From Candidatus Kryptonium thompsonii (lineage in GTDB: Bacteria > Bacteroidota > Ignavibacteria > Kryptoniales > Kryptoniaceae), in contig LDXX01000006.1 in NCBI GenBank assembly GCA_001442925.1, forward strand, positions 186,001 through 250,000: a stretch of 64,000 nt of DNA, given 5' to 3'. This document shows positions 9,922 to 18,704 of this stretch, one piece after another. Every line of letters starts with the position of its first letter. The stretch's first letter is position 1. A program made the translations under genes and the position numbers. The notes below the pieces were generated by a model. That model was given only the letters and a program-made list of their open reading frames with translations. It did not search any database and was not told the DNA's origin.

Positions 9922-10866
9922 ATGGCACTGGAAATAGAAGTGCTGACGGATCTCGAATCGGAGATCCTGAGGCTAAAGAAGGAGCTTAATGCGGTAATTT
10001 TGGCTCATTATTATCAGGAGTCGGAAATTCAGGATCTGGCTGATTTTGTAGGGGATAGTTTGGAGCTCTCAAGGCGTGCTAAGGAAACGGATGCAGATGT
10101 GATTGTTTTTGCTGGGGTTTATTTTATGGCTGAAACGGCGAAGATTTTAAATCCCGACAAAAAAGTTTTAATCCCGGATGTTGAGGCTGGGTGTTCCCTT
10201 GCGGATAATTGCCCTGCTCCTTTATTTAAGGCATGGAGAGAAGCTCATCCTGACCATATAGCGATAACTTACATAAATTCGTCTGCGGAGGTTAAGGCTT
10301 TAAGCGATATCATTGTTACATCAAGCAATGCTGAAAAAATTATAAGGCAAATCCCTGAGGATAAGCCGATTCTTTTCGCTCCGGATAGAAACCTCGGGCG
10401 ATATTTAATGAAAAAGACTGGAAGAAAGATGGAGCTTTGGCAAGGGACATGTATAGTTCATGAAACTTTTAGCGACAGAAAAATACTTGAACTTAAATTT
10501 CAATATCCGGAGGCAAAAATAATTGCGCACCCAGAATGTGAGGATGTTGTGCTTGAAAAAGCTGACTTTATTGGTTCAACGAGTGCACTGTTAAGGTATG
10601 TTCAATCAAGCCCTGATAAGGTTTTCATTGTCGCAACAGAGCCGGGGATAATTCATCAGATGAAAAAATCATGTCCCGATAAGGTATTTATCCCAGCACC
10701 ATCTGATTCCAGTTGTGCATGCAACGAGTGTCCATATATGAAGAAGAATACGCTTGAAAAACTTTATCTTTGCATGAAGAATCGACAACCCGAAGTTACG
10801 CTTCCAAAGGAAATAATTGAAAAGGCGCTTATTCCTCTTGAAAGGATGCTTGAGATGAGCAAATAA
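9922..10866 (+). CDS. nadA: Quinolinate synthase NadA
   Basis: Condenses iminoaspartate with dihydroxyacetone phosphate to quinolinate in NAD synthesis, using a [4Fe-4S] cluster. The cluster cysteines lie in [10 protein letters not shown], in QGTCIVHE and in [15 protein letters not shown]. The ILAHYYQ and [11 protein letters not shown] substrate blocks are present. The 314 residues are typical of the shorter NadA type. No nadB or nadC lies beside it. A 162-nt gap precedes it, shared with the divergent crotonase gene. Confidence 0.97.
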   Translation: MALEIEVLTDLESEILRLKKELNAVILAHYYQESEIQDLADFVGDSLELSRRAKETDADVIVFAGVYFMAETAKILNPDKKVLIPDVEAGCSLADNCPAPLFKAWREAHPDHIAITYINSSAEVKALSDIIVTSSNAEKIIRQIPEDKPILFAPDRNLGRYLMKKTGRKMELWQGTCIVHETFSDRKILELKFQYPEAKIIAHPECEDVVLEKADFIGSTSALLRYVQSSPDKVFIVATEPGIIHQMKKSCPDKVFIPAPSDSSCACNECPYMKKNTLEKLYLCMKNRQPEVTLPKEIIEKALIPLERMLEMSK

Positions 10867-10887
10867 ATTTTCATAGAGAAAGGGGGA

Positions 10888-11673
10888 ATGAAACCATATC
10901 CACAAAAAACTTTAAAGAATCTCGTTAATCTTTTGAAATATCATTTGAATGTTAACTTCGAGGTTCCAATTCCAAAGATCATCCTTGCTAAGTCTGCTCT
11001 TGAATATGCAAGTTTATATCAGTTTGGTCATCCAGATAAAAAACATTGGCTTAAAAGTGTAACTGATGTCAAGGAGATTAACTCGGAGGCAAGTTCATTT
11101 TATAACAACGCGGATAAATCAATTGTCATAAGGGATTATGTTTTAATTGACGGGGAAGAGCATCTTATACCTGAATATGTTCCGATACCAATTGATTTGG
11201 TGCTTCATGAATTAGTTCATCACATTCAATATTTAACGGGTGGCACGGGTAGTTGGGAATTATTCTATGAGGGTTGGACTGAAGTGATGATAAATCTCAT
11301 CACAGGAGATTACCTTGATAAAACATATAGAAAGGAAACAGCGCTTTCATTCTCTCTTGCGGTTGTTTTTTCCGGAAGTGAGGTAAACGCAATAAATACG
11401 ATCCGTCGCTATCATACTCATACTAAGAAAAATCTCTACATTTTAAGTTTGCTGCGCAAAAGTAAACTTCTTGCTGGGACTGGACTTCAGCCTAAGAAGT
11501 TTCTTGATATGCTCAATGAATCGCTTGATGTCACGCAATTTGAGTTTCTCCAAGGGAGGATGAAATTGTATAGCTTTTCATCCTACCGGAATATGCTCGA
11601 AAGATTACGCAAAGCTCTTCTTGTAAACCATATTGAGGTTTTCCCAAAACGGAATGAAATTTACAATTTCTAA
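10888..11673 (+). CDS. HExxH putative metallopeptidase of unknown family
   Basis: A 261-residue protein, apparently cytoplasmic (no signal peptide). H107-E108-L-V-H111 is a zinc-binding HExxH motif, followed 17 residues later by E128-G-W-T-E132, which suits a gluzincin third ligand. A good ribosome site (AAAGGGGGA) precedes the ATG. It is 21 nt downstream of nadA and probably in its transcript. I do not recognise a named family; protease activity is inferred from the motif alone. Confidence 0.6.
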   Translation: MKPYPQKTLKNLVNLLKYHLNVNFEVPIPKIILAKSALEYASLYQFGHPDKKHWLKSVTDVKEINSEASSFYNNADKSIVIRDYVLIDGEEHLIPEYVPIPIDLVLHELVHHIQYLTGGTGSWELFYEGWTEVMINLITGDYLDKTYRKETALSFSLAVVFSGSEVNAINTIRRYHTHTKKNLYILSLLRKSKLLAGTGLQPKKFLDMLNESLDVTQFEFLQGRMKLYSFSSYRNMLERLRKALLVNHIEVFPKRNEIYNF

Positions 11674-11691
11674 CTTTAGTCGGAACTAAAG
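11674..11691 (+). other. Short perfect hairpin
   Basis: CTTTAGT (11674-11680), loop CGGA, ACTAAAG (11685-11691), just after the metallopeptidase stop. No T-run follows, so it is not a good terminator; it may be an operator or mRNA structure upstream of the heavy-metal-associated protein gene. Confidence 0.4.
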
Positions 11692-11746
11692 GATAGGAAA
11701 GGGTGGTTTTAATTTTAAAATTAAAAACAAAAGGAAAGGTGAACCG

Positions 11747-12331
11747 ATGAAGAAAGTAACTTCGCTCTTGCTATTTGTTTTTTTAGTTCTAAGCATTGGT
11801 ATTTCTCAAGATAAATCAACTACTGTGAAATTTAAAGTTAAGGGGGTTACGTGCGATTATTGCCTGGAAGAGGTAAAAGAGGCATTGATTAATGTTAGTG
11901 GTGTTAATTCTGTTGAGTTTGAGGAGACGAATTTCAATAAAAGTTATGGTTTTGTCAAAGTTAGTTATAATCCGGATCGCGTTGGGGTTGATAAGCTTGC
12001 CGAGGCAGTGAGCGAAGCTGGTTTTGAGACGGATTTAAAGCAAGGGGAAAGGAAAACTGCAAAAGTTGAGGGAACGGCGGTGAAGATAAATGTTAAGGGA
12101 ATTGAATGTGGGGGTTGTGTTAAGTCAGTTGAAAATTCGCTTAAAAAGGTTGAAGGTGTGAAAAGTGTTGAATTTGAAAAGAAGGATTACAAGAAGAAGT
12201 TCGGAGTGGTTAAAGTTGTTTATGATCCTGAAAAAGTTAAAGTGACCGAGCTTGAAGACGCAATTGTAAAAGCTGGGTTTACCACAAATGACAAGAAACC
12301 TGAGAAAAGTCGTAAGGAAATGGAGCATTAA
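11747..12331 (+). CDS. Exported protein with two heavy-metal-associated (HMA) domains
   Basis: A 194-residue protein with an N-terminal signal peptide (MKKVTSLLLFVFLVLSIGIS) and two HMA domains of the ferredoxin-like copper chaperone type. HMA1 carries CDYC (about residues 38-41); HMA2 carries CGGC (about 123-126). The two halves are clear internal duplicates (SVEFEETNF versus SVEFEKKDY). Such domains bind Cu(I) or other soft metals; a periplasmic metal carrier is inferred. Its preceding ribosome site is GGAAAGGTG. It is not adjacent to the copper ATPase at 41.4 kb, and a strong terminator follows, so it is likely a separate unit. Confidence 0.85.
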   Translation: MKKVTSLLLFVFLVLSIGISQDKSTTVKFKVKGVTCDYCLEEVKEALINVSGVNSVEFEETNFNKSYGFVKVSYNPDRVGVDKLAEAVSEAGFETDLKQGERKTAKVEGTAVKINVKGIECGGCVKSVENSLKKVEGVKSVEFEKKDYKKKFGVVKVVYDPEKVKVTELEDAIVKAGFTTNDKKPEKSRKEMEH

Positions 12332-12340
12332 GATAAAATG

Positions 12341-12364
12341 GGGCACCTTTATGGTGCCCTTTTT
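12341..12364 (+). terminator. Rho-independent terminator after the HMA gene
   Basis: GGGCACC (12341-12347), loop TTTAT, GGTGCCC (12353-12359), then five T residues. It sits between convergent genes and may partly serve the minus-strand gene as well. Confidence 0.85.
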
Positions 12365-12368
12365 AGTT

Positions 12369-13733
12369 TCAGTTTGGAGCTATGTGTATGCGCCAGTTAT
12401 CGTCTCTTATCTCATTTCGCTTCGTTGAATGAACAAGTATATAATCTGAAAATCCCGATTTATCGACGAATACAAATTCGACGCCTCCCTCGATATTGTG
12501 GTAATACCATATCTCATACGGTTTGCTATCTACCTCGCTTGGGTGTCTTTCGTATTCATCAGGTGGGCCATACATAATGTAAACTCTCCCTCTGTCCGTT
12601 TTCCAACCCTCTTTATTTCCAACGCTGAAGTGTTGGTTTGCGTATTCAACTCTTTTGAAATATTCGATTTTCATTTCGTTGATAGGTGTGCTTTTATCGG
12701 GATCTCTTTTTACCCAAAAATCGGCAAGGAATTTTCGTTTGGCGTCTTCACCTTTTAGTTGTTTATATCTGTTAATTTCTTCCGGCGTTGCGATGTATCG
12801 TGCCATTGCAAATTCTTTATCGAGTTCAGTTTCGCTCATCCCAGCATATTCGGATGTAAGGTCGTATCCTTTTGCGATTTGAAATGTATCAGTTGGTGTT
12901 ATATTCGGGTTGTAGATATAAAATCTTTTAATTGAGCTTACGCCTTTATTTTTGCTCGTGTCAATTGCAGTTAAAACAAAGCGATATGTTCCTGATGGAA
13001 GATTGGATAAGTTGACAGTTCCAGCTTCAACGATAGCGTTTGCTGCCGTCTTCATTCTCAATTTTTTCCCGCTTTTGACTACATTGCCGAACGAGTCATA
13101 AATTCTCCATTCGACTACATATTTATCTGCATCGATTGTGTTGATATTATAAATTTCCGCATAGTAGTAAAGTACTGGTAAGCCAAGACCATAAATTAAG
13201 CTTGGATTTGGTATAACTTCAAATGTGTTTTTATAAAAGATGCTTTCCTTATTGTTTGATTGGTAAATATTTGAGCAAAGTTCAACGTCGCTTAGCCATA
13301 GTTTATTTTCTGGCACTGGATTTATTAATGCAGGTATTATGAGGCTGTCAAATCGTGAGAAATCGTTAAGGTCTCGTGCTATTAAAATAAATTGATATTT
13401 GCCAGGTTCAATAAGGAAAGCAGTAGCGCCGATCAAATTTTTATTTGGATCAATTTCGCTTGTATCTTTAATTTCAATTGGAATTTTCCATGCCTTGCCT
13501 TGAATTATGCTATCTTCTTGGGGGCGTTTCAGCAAAACCTGGATTACCAGTCCACCCTTAAAAGTGTTCCCATCTTTTACGAGCTTGAGTTGTTTATGCT
13601 GAAACGAATAATAGATTTCAACATAGTTTCGTGAAGCGTCATATTTAAAGGATGCATAATCAGCGTTTATCCGCAGTGGGTTTTGCCCCAAAAGTTGTGA
13701 GGCAATTAATAATGCCACTAAAACTTTGAGCAT
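12369..13733 (-). CDS. GWxTD domain-containing exported protein
   Basis: A 454-residue protein with a signal peptide (MLKVLVALLIASQLLG), a long beta-rich middle, and a C-terminal GWxTD domain (about residues 330-450) with the defining EGWKTDRGRVYIMYGPPDE stretch. The domain occurs in Bacteroidota, Chlorobi, Acidobacteria and relatives; its function is unknown. This is one of the better lineage clues in the window. It is divergent from rsmE and convergent with the HMA gene across a terminator. Confidence 0.9.
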   Translation of the reverse strand: MLKVLVALLIASQLLGQNPLRINADYASFKYDASRNYVEIYYSFQHKQLKLVKDGNTFKGGLVIQVLLKRPQEDSIIQGKAWKIPIEIKDTSEIDPNKNLIGATAFLIEPGKYQFILIARDLNDFSRFDSLIIPALINPVPENKLWLSDVELCSNIYQSNNKESIFYKNTFEVIPNPSLIYGLGLPVLYYYAEIYNINTIDADKYVVEWRIYDSFGNVVKSGKKLRMKTAANAIVEAGTVNLSNLPSGTYRFVLTAIDTSKNKGVSSIKRFYIYNPNITPTDTFQIAKGYDLTSEYAGMSETELDKEFAMARYIATPEEINRYKQLKGEDAKRKFLADFWVKRDPDKSTPINEMKIEYFKRVEYANQHFSVGNKEGWKTDRGRVYIMYGPPDEYERHPSEVDSKPYEIWYYHNIEGGVEFVFVDKSGFSDYILVHSTKRNEIRDDNWRIHIAPN

Positions 13734-13866
13734 GACTTGGTAAAGGTTTATGTTTTATATCCGAAGTTATTTTAGCCAAATTTTAGAAAATTATCAAGTT
13801 ATTTTTAGTGACCAACATTTGATTGGAAAGGTTAAAAAAGTTAATTTTAACAAAATAAAAAATTCC

Positions 13867-14637
13867 ATGCCGGTAATGGAAAGTTTTTACATTGAGCCTG
13901 GGAATATAAAGAATGGTTTCGGTAAGGTCGTGGGTGATGAGTTCTTTCACCTTGTGCGCGTTTCAAGAAAAAGAAAGGGGGAATTGATATATCTCTTTGA
14001 TGGCACTGGAAAAATTTATACAGCAAGAATTGTGGATATAGGTCGTGATAAAGCCGAGTGCGAGATAATTTCAGAAGATTTTATGAGAGGGGAGGTAGAT
14101 GAGAATGTAGCTATTGCCCAGGCGATTTTGAAAAATTTGGAAAGGTTTGAGTTTGCTCTTGAAAAGTTAACAGAACTTGGGGTCAAACATATTATCCCAC
14201 TTATAACCGAGCGCGTAGTTCCAGCTAAATCACCAAAAGATATCTCTCGAAATAAAATAGAGAGATGGAAAAAGATAATTCTTTCAGCTTGTAAACAATC
14301 AAACCGTGCTTTAATACCAGAACTTTCAGAACCAATTAGTTTTGAAAGTTTTATCCTTACATCGGAGATGTATGAAAAGAAAATCATTTTACACGAAGGG
14401 GCTAACTTTAAAAGTTCCTTGTTTTATGATTACATTGGGCAGTTGGGAGATATAAGTTCTATCTTGATTGCAGTTGGACCGGAGGGTGGTTTCACTGATG
14501 AAGAGGTTGAATTGGCAGTTAAATCCGGATTTGATGTCGTCTCGCTTGGGGAAAGGAGATTGCGTTCGGAAACAGCAAGCATTATTGGATTAGGAATATT
14601 TATGCAATTTTTAATTTCAAAAAAATCCAATAAGTAA
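13867..14637 (+). CDS. rsmE: 16S rRNA (uracil1498-N3)-methyltransferase RsmE
   Basis: SPOUT-fold methyltransferase modifying U1498 of 16S rRNA. The knot motifs are visible: AVGPEGGFTDEEVE and LGERRLRSETA; an N-terminal PUA-like part comes first. The open frame extends up to 13750, but family proteins begin a few residues before FYIEPG, so I chose the ATG at 13867 (a second ATG follows at 13876). No strong ribosome site decides between them. The ABC ATPase gene starts 1 nt after its stop. Confidence 0.9.
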   Translation: MPVMESFYIEPGNIKNGFGKVVGDEFFHLVRVSRKRKGELIYLFDGTGKIYTARIVDIGRDKAECEIISEDFMRGEVDENVAIAQAILKNLERFEFALEKLTELGVKHIIPLITERVVPAKSPKDISRNKIERWKKIILSACKQSNRALIPELSEPISFESFILTSEMYEKKIILHEGANFKSSLFYDYIGQLGDISSILIAVGPEGGFTDEEVELAVKSGFDVVSLGERRLRSETASIIGLGIFMQFLISKKSNK

Positions 14638-14638
14638 A

Positions 14639-15406
14639 TTGGAGAAAGTAAAGACAAAAAATTTGAAAAAGTATTTTTATGTCTGGGGGAAAGTTATAAA
14701 AGCAGTGGATGGCGTTGATATTTCAATTAATGGGGGTGAAATATATGCTCTTATTGGCGAGTCCGGAAGCGGTAAATCAACGCTTGGTAAATTAATCTTA
14801 AAGTTGCTCGAACCGGACGAAGGAGAGATTTTCTTTGATGGTGTTAACATAACTAATTTTACTAAGGAGATGATGCGACCTTTTAGACGAAAGATGCAAA
14901 TGATCTTTCAAGACCCGTACACAACTTTTAATCCTATTTATAAAATTGGGACTCAAATTTTTGAGGTTGTCAAGTTTCACAAAGTTGTTGAAAGCTCAAT
15001 GGTTGAAGACTATGTGGTTCAGTTGATGCGAATATTAACGCTTCATCCTGATATACTAAGAAAATATCCTTTCCAATTGAGCGGGGGGCAACTTCAACGT
15101 TGTGCCATAGTGAGGGCAATTTCTTTACAGCCGGAATTTTTAATTTGCGATGAAATTGTCTCTGCCCTTGATGTCTCAATACAAGTTCAAATCATAGAAC
15201 TTTTAAAGGTTTTGAAAAATGAATTTAATTTGACGGTTTTGTTTATCACTCACGATATTGGAGTTGCGAAAAGAATTGCGGATAAAGCTATGGTGATGTG
15301 GGCTGGAAAAATAGTTGAATCGGGATCGATTGAGAAGATATGTTATGAGCCAGAGCATGAATATACAAAGAAGTTGATAAACTCAGTTTTAAGCATAAAA
15401 ATATAG
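14639..15406 (+). CDS. ABC transporter ATP-binding protein, oligopeptide (DppF/OppF) type
   Basis: A 255-residue ATPase. Walker A is GESGSGKST (residues 40-48), the signature is LSGGQLQRCAIVRA, Walker B is FLICDEIVSALDVS, and the H-loop is FITHDIG. The sequence resembles OppF/DppF, including the ALDVSIQVQII block, but it ends before the usual C-terminal oligopeptide extension (about 320 residues in typical members). The start is a TTG immediately after rsmE. No permease or binding-protein gene is adjacent, so the transporter partner must be elsewhere. Confidence 0.85.
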   Translation: MEKVKTKNLKKYFYVWGKVIKAVDGVDISINGGEIYALIGESGSGKSTLGKLILKLLEPDEGEIFFDGVNITNFTKEMMRPFRRKMQMIFQDPYTTFNPIYKIGTQIFEVVKFHKVVESSMVEDYVVQLMRILTLHPDILRKYPFQLSGGQLQRCAIVRAISLQPEFLICDEIVSALDVSIQVQIIELLKVLKNEFNLTVLFITHDIGVAKRIADKAMVMWAGKIVESGSIEKICYEPEHEYTKKLINSVLSIKI

Positions 15407-16990
15407 ATGGACTTTAAAATGAAGTTGAAATCGATTAACCCGGCAACGCTTGAAGTCATATCTGAAATTGAAACGACCCCTGTCGATGAGGTTTTTGAAA
15501 TTTCTGTAAGGGCGCGAGAAGCGTTTAAGAAATGGTCAAATACCACAATTGATGAGAGGTTGAAACTTTTGAAGAACGCTCGAGAGATTCTCTATAAAAA
15601 TCAGGATGAGATTGCGAAATTGATAACTCTTGAGAATGGAAAACCGATACTTGAGTCCTATTCAATGGAAATTTTCCCAACGCTTGATCTATTTGATTTT
15701 TACATTAAAAATTCAAAGAGAATTTTAAAGCCCAAAAAAGTTCGATCTCAAATACCTTTGTTCTGGGTTAAAAGCAATTACATTCATTTCGAACCACTCG
15801 GGGTTGTGGCTGTGATATCTCCTTGGAATTATCCATTGCTTCTTCCGATTGCCCCAATTATATCTGCACTTGTTGCTGGCAATTGCGTTATATTTAAACC
15901 TTCGGAATATACAAGTTTAATTGGTTTAAAAATTTACGAAATTTTTAAGGAGGCTGGTTTTCCAGAAGGTGTCTTCAACATCGTGATCGGCTTGGGCGAT
16001 GTCGGGGAGGCACTTGTTAATTCGCAGGTTGATAAAATCTCATTTACGGGAAGCACAAAGACAGGTAGGATTATAATGCAAAATGCAGGTAAAAAACCGA
16101 TACCAGTGACGCTTGAACTCGGTGGGAAAGATCCGATGATAGTTTTTGATGATGTTGATATTGAGCTCGTTTCAAGCGCAGCTGTGTGGGGAGCTTTTGC
16201 AAACGCTGGGCAAACATGTGTCTCTGTCGAGGTTTGCTATGTTCATGAGAAAATTTTTGAAGATTTTGTTGAAAAAGTTGTTCAAAAGACCAAAAAGTTA
16301 AAAATTGGCAACGGGCTTGATCCAGATGTTGAAATTGGTCCTATAAACAATGAAAGACAGCTCAAAATCATTGAAAATCAAATTCAAGATGCGGTCTCAA
16401 AAGGCGCAAAAATTTTAACAGGTGGGAAGAGAATTTTCCCGAAGGATAAAAACGGTAATGAATTAAAAGGTTACTTCTTTGAGCCAACTGTTTTAGTGGA
16501 TGTTAACAATTCAATGCTTCTCATGAAGGAAGAAACCTTTGGTCCTGTTTTGCCAATCATTAAGTTCAAGGATGAGGATGAAGTAGTTGAAATGGCAAAT
16601 TCCAGCGAATACGGCCTTTCGGCGAGCGTGTGGACGAGAAATAAGAAAAGGGCTAAGGAAATGGTGGAGAAAATCAAATCCGGTTCTGCTCTTGTAAATG
16701 AGTGCATAGTTCATTATGGTGATGCGAAAGCGCCGTGCGGTGGTGTTAAGTCGAGCGGATTTGGAAGGGTTCACTCTGAATTTGGGCTTTATGACATGGT
16801 AAATATAAAGTTTGAAAGCTTTGATTTTATCTCCCCATATAGACTGTGGTGGTTCGGATACGATGAAAAACTTTTGGAAACGATTAAAAATGCCGTGAAC
16901 TTTCTTTATTCCCCATCACTTGTTCAGAGGATAAAGTCAGTACCGGGTCTTGTTCTAAATTTATTTAGAAAGGAAGAAGGCAGAATATAA
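15407..16990 (+). CDS. Aldehyde dehydrogenase family protein
   Basis: An NAD(P)-dependent dehydrogenase oxidising an aldehyde to its acid. Catalytic E237 (LELGGKDP) and C271 (AGQTCVS) are present, with SPWNYPLL and FTGSTKTG cofactor motifs. The 527 residues include a C-terminal extension of about 50 residues beyond the usual class 3-like core. It starts directly after the stop of the ABC ATPase (no gap), implying an rsmE-ABC-ALDH operon. The true substrate is not evident. Confidence 0.88.
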   Translation: MDFKMKLKSINPATLEVISEIETTPVDEVFEISVRAREAFKKWSNTTIDERLKLLKNAREILYKNQDEIAKLITLENGKPILESYSMEIFPTLDLFDFYIKNSKRILKPKKVRSQIPLFWVKSNYIHFEPLGVVAVISPWNYPLLLPIAPIISALVAGNCVIFKPSEYTSLIGLKIYEIFKEAGFPEGVFNIVIGLGDVGEALVNSQVDKISFTGSTKTGRIIMQNAGKKPIPVTLELGGKDPMIVFDDVDIELVSSAAVWGAFANAGQTCVSVEVCYVHEKIFEDFVEKVVQKTKKLKIGNGLDPDVEIGPINNERQLKIIENQIQDAVSKGAKILTGGKRIFPKDKNGNELKGYFFEPTVLVDVNNSMLLMKEETFGPVLPIIKFKDEDEVVEMANSSEYGLSASVWTRNKKRAKEMVEKIKSGSALVNECIVHYGDAKAPCGGVKSSGFGRVHSEFGLYDMVNIKFESFDFISPYRLWWFGYDEKLLETIKNAVNFLYSPSLVQRIKSVPGLVLNLFRKEEGRI

Positions 16991-17110
16991 AAATCAAAAT
17001 GAATTAGTGTAGTTTAAATGTGGTGCGGTTGATTCAAGGTATATGGGTTGGGGTATTGAGAAAATTGTGAGAATTAACTAAATTTTTTTAAAAATTTTTG
17101 AGGGAGATAG

Positions 17111-17197
17111 ATGCCGGAAAACTTTAAGTACATTTTGATAGTGAAACTTATTGAACAGAGCAGGCAATGCTTGGAAAGTTGCTCAAGGTGTATGTAG
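17111..17197 (+). CDS. Possible small ORF, 28 residues, cysteine-rich end
   Basis: In the 248-nt gap before the channel-like gene, an ATG at 17111 follows a good GAGGGAGA ribosome site and opens a 28-codon frame ending QCLESCSRCM. Three cysteines occur in its last eight residues. It could be a real small protein, a leader peptide or chance; I see no other structure in the gap. Confidence 0.25.
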   Translation: MPENFKYILIVKLIEQSRQCLESCSRCM

Positions 17198-17238
17198 TAT
17201 GTAGTTAGATAATATTTGTTAAAAAATAAATTAATGGG

Positions 17239-17994
17239 ATGTTTAGAAATCTATTAAAAGTCTCTCGCCTTGTTCTTACTGCAATTTTGTCACCGTTGGT
17301 TTTTCTCATTCTATTTTTTGTGGTTTCAATGGTTATTTACAAACATCTTGAGAAGGATATATCTTGGGTTGATGCTTTTTTCTGGATAACTCATCCGCAC
17401 GCTATATCTGAAGATAGGAGAGATTTAACCAAGATATTTGCGTTTATTGTTTATGTTGGGATTTTTTTCTTTCAAGTTTGGTTTATTGAGAGAATCCTTG
17501 TGAACATATTCAGTGGTGAATTAAAAACACTTTGGAGGAAGCGTATGAGTGAGGTTGCAATTTCAAAAATGAAAAATCATTATATAATCTGCGGATATGG
17601 TCAGGTTGGAAGAACAGTTGTTGATGAACTTATAAAATTAAATCTGCCTTTTGTTTTGATTGAAATGAATGAAAGCATTGTGAAAGAATTGTTGAGGGAG
17701 GGGATAAATGCGATTCAAGGGGATGCGAGGAGAAGGAGCGTGCTTTTGAGCGCGGGGATTGAGAAGGCAAAGTTTATATGTACATTGATTGACAATGACG
17801 CCGATAACCTTTACATAACGATAACTGCGAAGATGTTAAATCCAAATATAAAGGTGATCTCAAGAGCTGGGAATTTAAGATATGCCGAGGCGATGAAGGG
17901 AGCTGGTGCGGATGAAGTTATAGTTCCTGAATATGAAGGAGGAATGGTTGTCGGAAGGATTATTTCAAGATATGAAAAACTAAAAGAACTGTAA
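17239..17994 (+). CDS. K+-channel-like membrane protein with RCK/TrkA-N domain, selectivity filter absent
   Basis: A 251-residue protein with two membrane helices (about 14-35 and 65-85), a pore-loop-like segment between them (about 40-58), and a C-terminal TrkA-N nucleotide-binding domain (about 114-235) with GYGQVG. The topology is that of an MthK-type channel subunit. Where TVGYGD should lie, the sequence reads WITHPHAISED, so potassium selectivity by the usual filter is not expected. It may be a regulator, a changed channel or a sensor. The RCK fold strongly conserves its binding-site features (IEMNES, GDARRRSVL). Confidence 0.75.
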   Translation: MFRNLLKVSRLVLTAILSPLVFLILFFVVSMVIYKHLEKDISWVDAFFWITHPHAISEDRRDLTKIFAFIVYVGIFFFQVWFIERILVNIFSGELKTLWRKRMSEVAISKMKNHYIICGYGQVGRTVVDELIKLNLPFVLIEMNESIVKELLREGINAIQGDARRRSVLLSAGIEKAKFICTLIDNDADNLYITITAKMLNPNIKVISRAGNLRYAEAMKGAGADEVIVPEYEGGMVVGRIISRYEKLKEL

Positions 17995-18030
17995 GTAAAC
18001 AGATTTTAAATAAAAGCGCTGAATTAACCG

Positions 18031-18702
18031 ATGAAAATACTTTTGATAGAAGATGAGAAAAAAGTGGCAAGTTTCATAAAGCGTGGGCTTGAGGAAGAAT
18101 TTTTTACTGTTGATGTTGCATATGATGGTGAAAAGGGTGAATTTATGGCTTTAACATCTGAATACGATTTAATAATTCTTGATATACTTTTGCCGAAGAA
18201 AAATGGACTTGATGTTTTGAAAAGTTTGAGAGCGAATAAAATTAACACACCAATTTTAATTTTAACTGCAAAAGGTTCTATTGAAGACAAAGTCGAAGGA
18301 TTAAACCTTGGGGCGGATGATTACCTTACAAAGCCATTTGCATTTGCTGAACTGCTTGCCAGAGTTAGAACACTTTTACGAAGAGCATCTTCTGAAAAAT
18401 CAAACATAATAAAGGTTGCAGATCTTGAGCTTGATATCGTTAAACACACCGTGAAGCGTGGAGACAAAATAATTGACCTAACAGCGAGGGAGTTCGCTTT
18501 GCTTGAGTATATGATTCGTAATAAAGGGAGAGTTTTGACGAGAACTATGATAGCAGAGCATATTTGGGATTATCATTTTGATACTGGTTCAAACATCATT
18601 GATGTTTATATCAGAAGATTGAGGAAGAAAATCGATGAAGGTTTTTCGAAAAAATTGATCCATACAATTCGTGGCGTTGGTTATACAATAAAGGAACAAT
18701 AG
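18031..18702 (+). CDS. OmpR/PhoB-family response regulator
   Basis: A 223-residue two-component regulator: receiver domain with phospho-acceptor D51 (DLIILDILLP), conserved K near 101 (TKPF), and a C-terminal winged-helix DNA-binding domain (LTAREFALLEYM to IHTIRGVGYTI). The kinase gene follows after 2 nt. The pair resembles CusRS/ArlRS-like systems; the signal is unknown. Confidence 0.94.
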   Translation: MKILLIEDEKKVASFIKRGLEEEFFTVDVAYDGEKGEFMALTSEYDLIILDILLPKKNGLDVLKSLRANKINTPILILTAKGSIEDKVEGLNLGADDYLTKPFAFAELLARVRTLLRRASSEKSNIIKVADLELDIVKHTVKRGDKIIDLTAREFALLEYMIRNKGRVLTRTMIAEHIWDYHFDTGSNIIDVYIRRLRKKIDEGFSKKLIHTIRGVGYTIKEQ

Positions 18703-18704
18703 AT

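Noticed and set aside
13750-13866. A longer start for rsmE
   Set aside because: The extra 39 residues have no match to the family and no ribosome site; they also cross the divergent promoter region.
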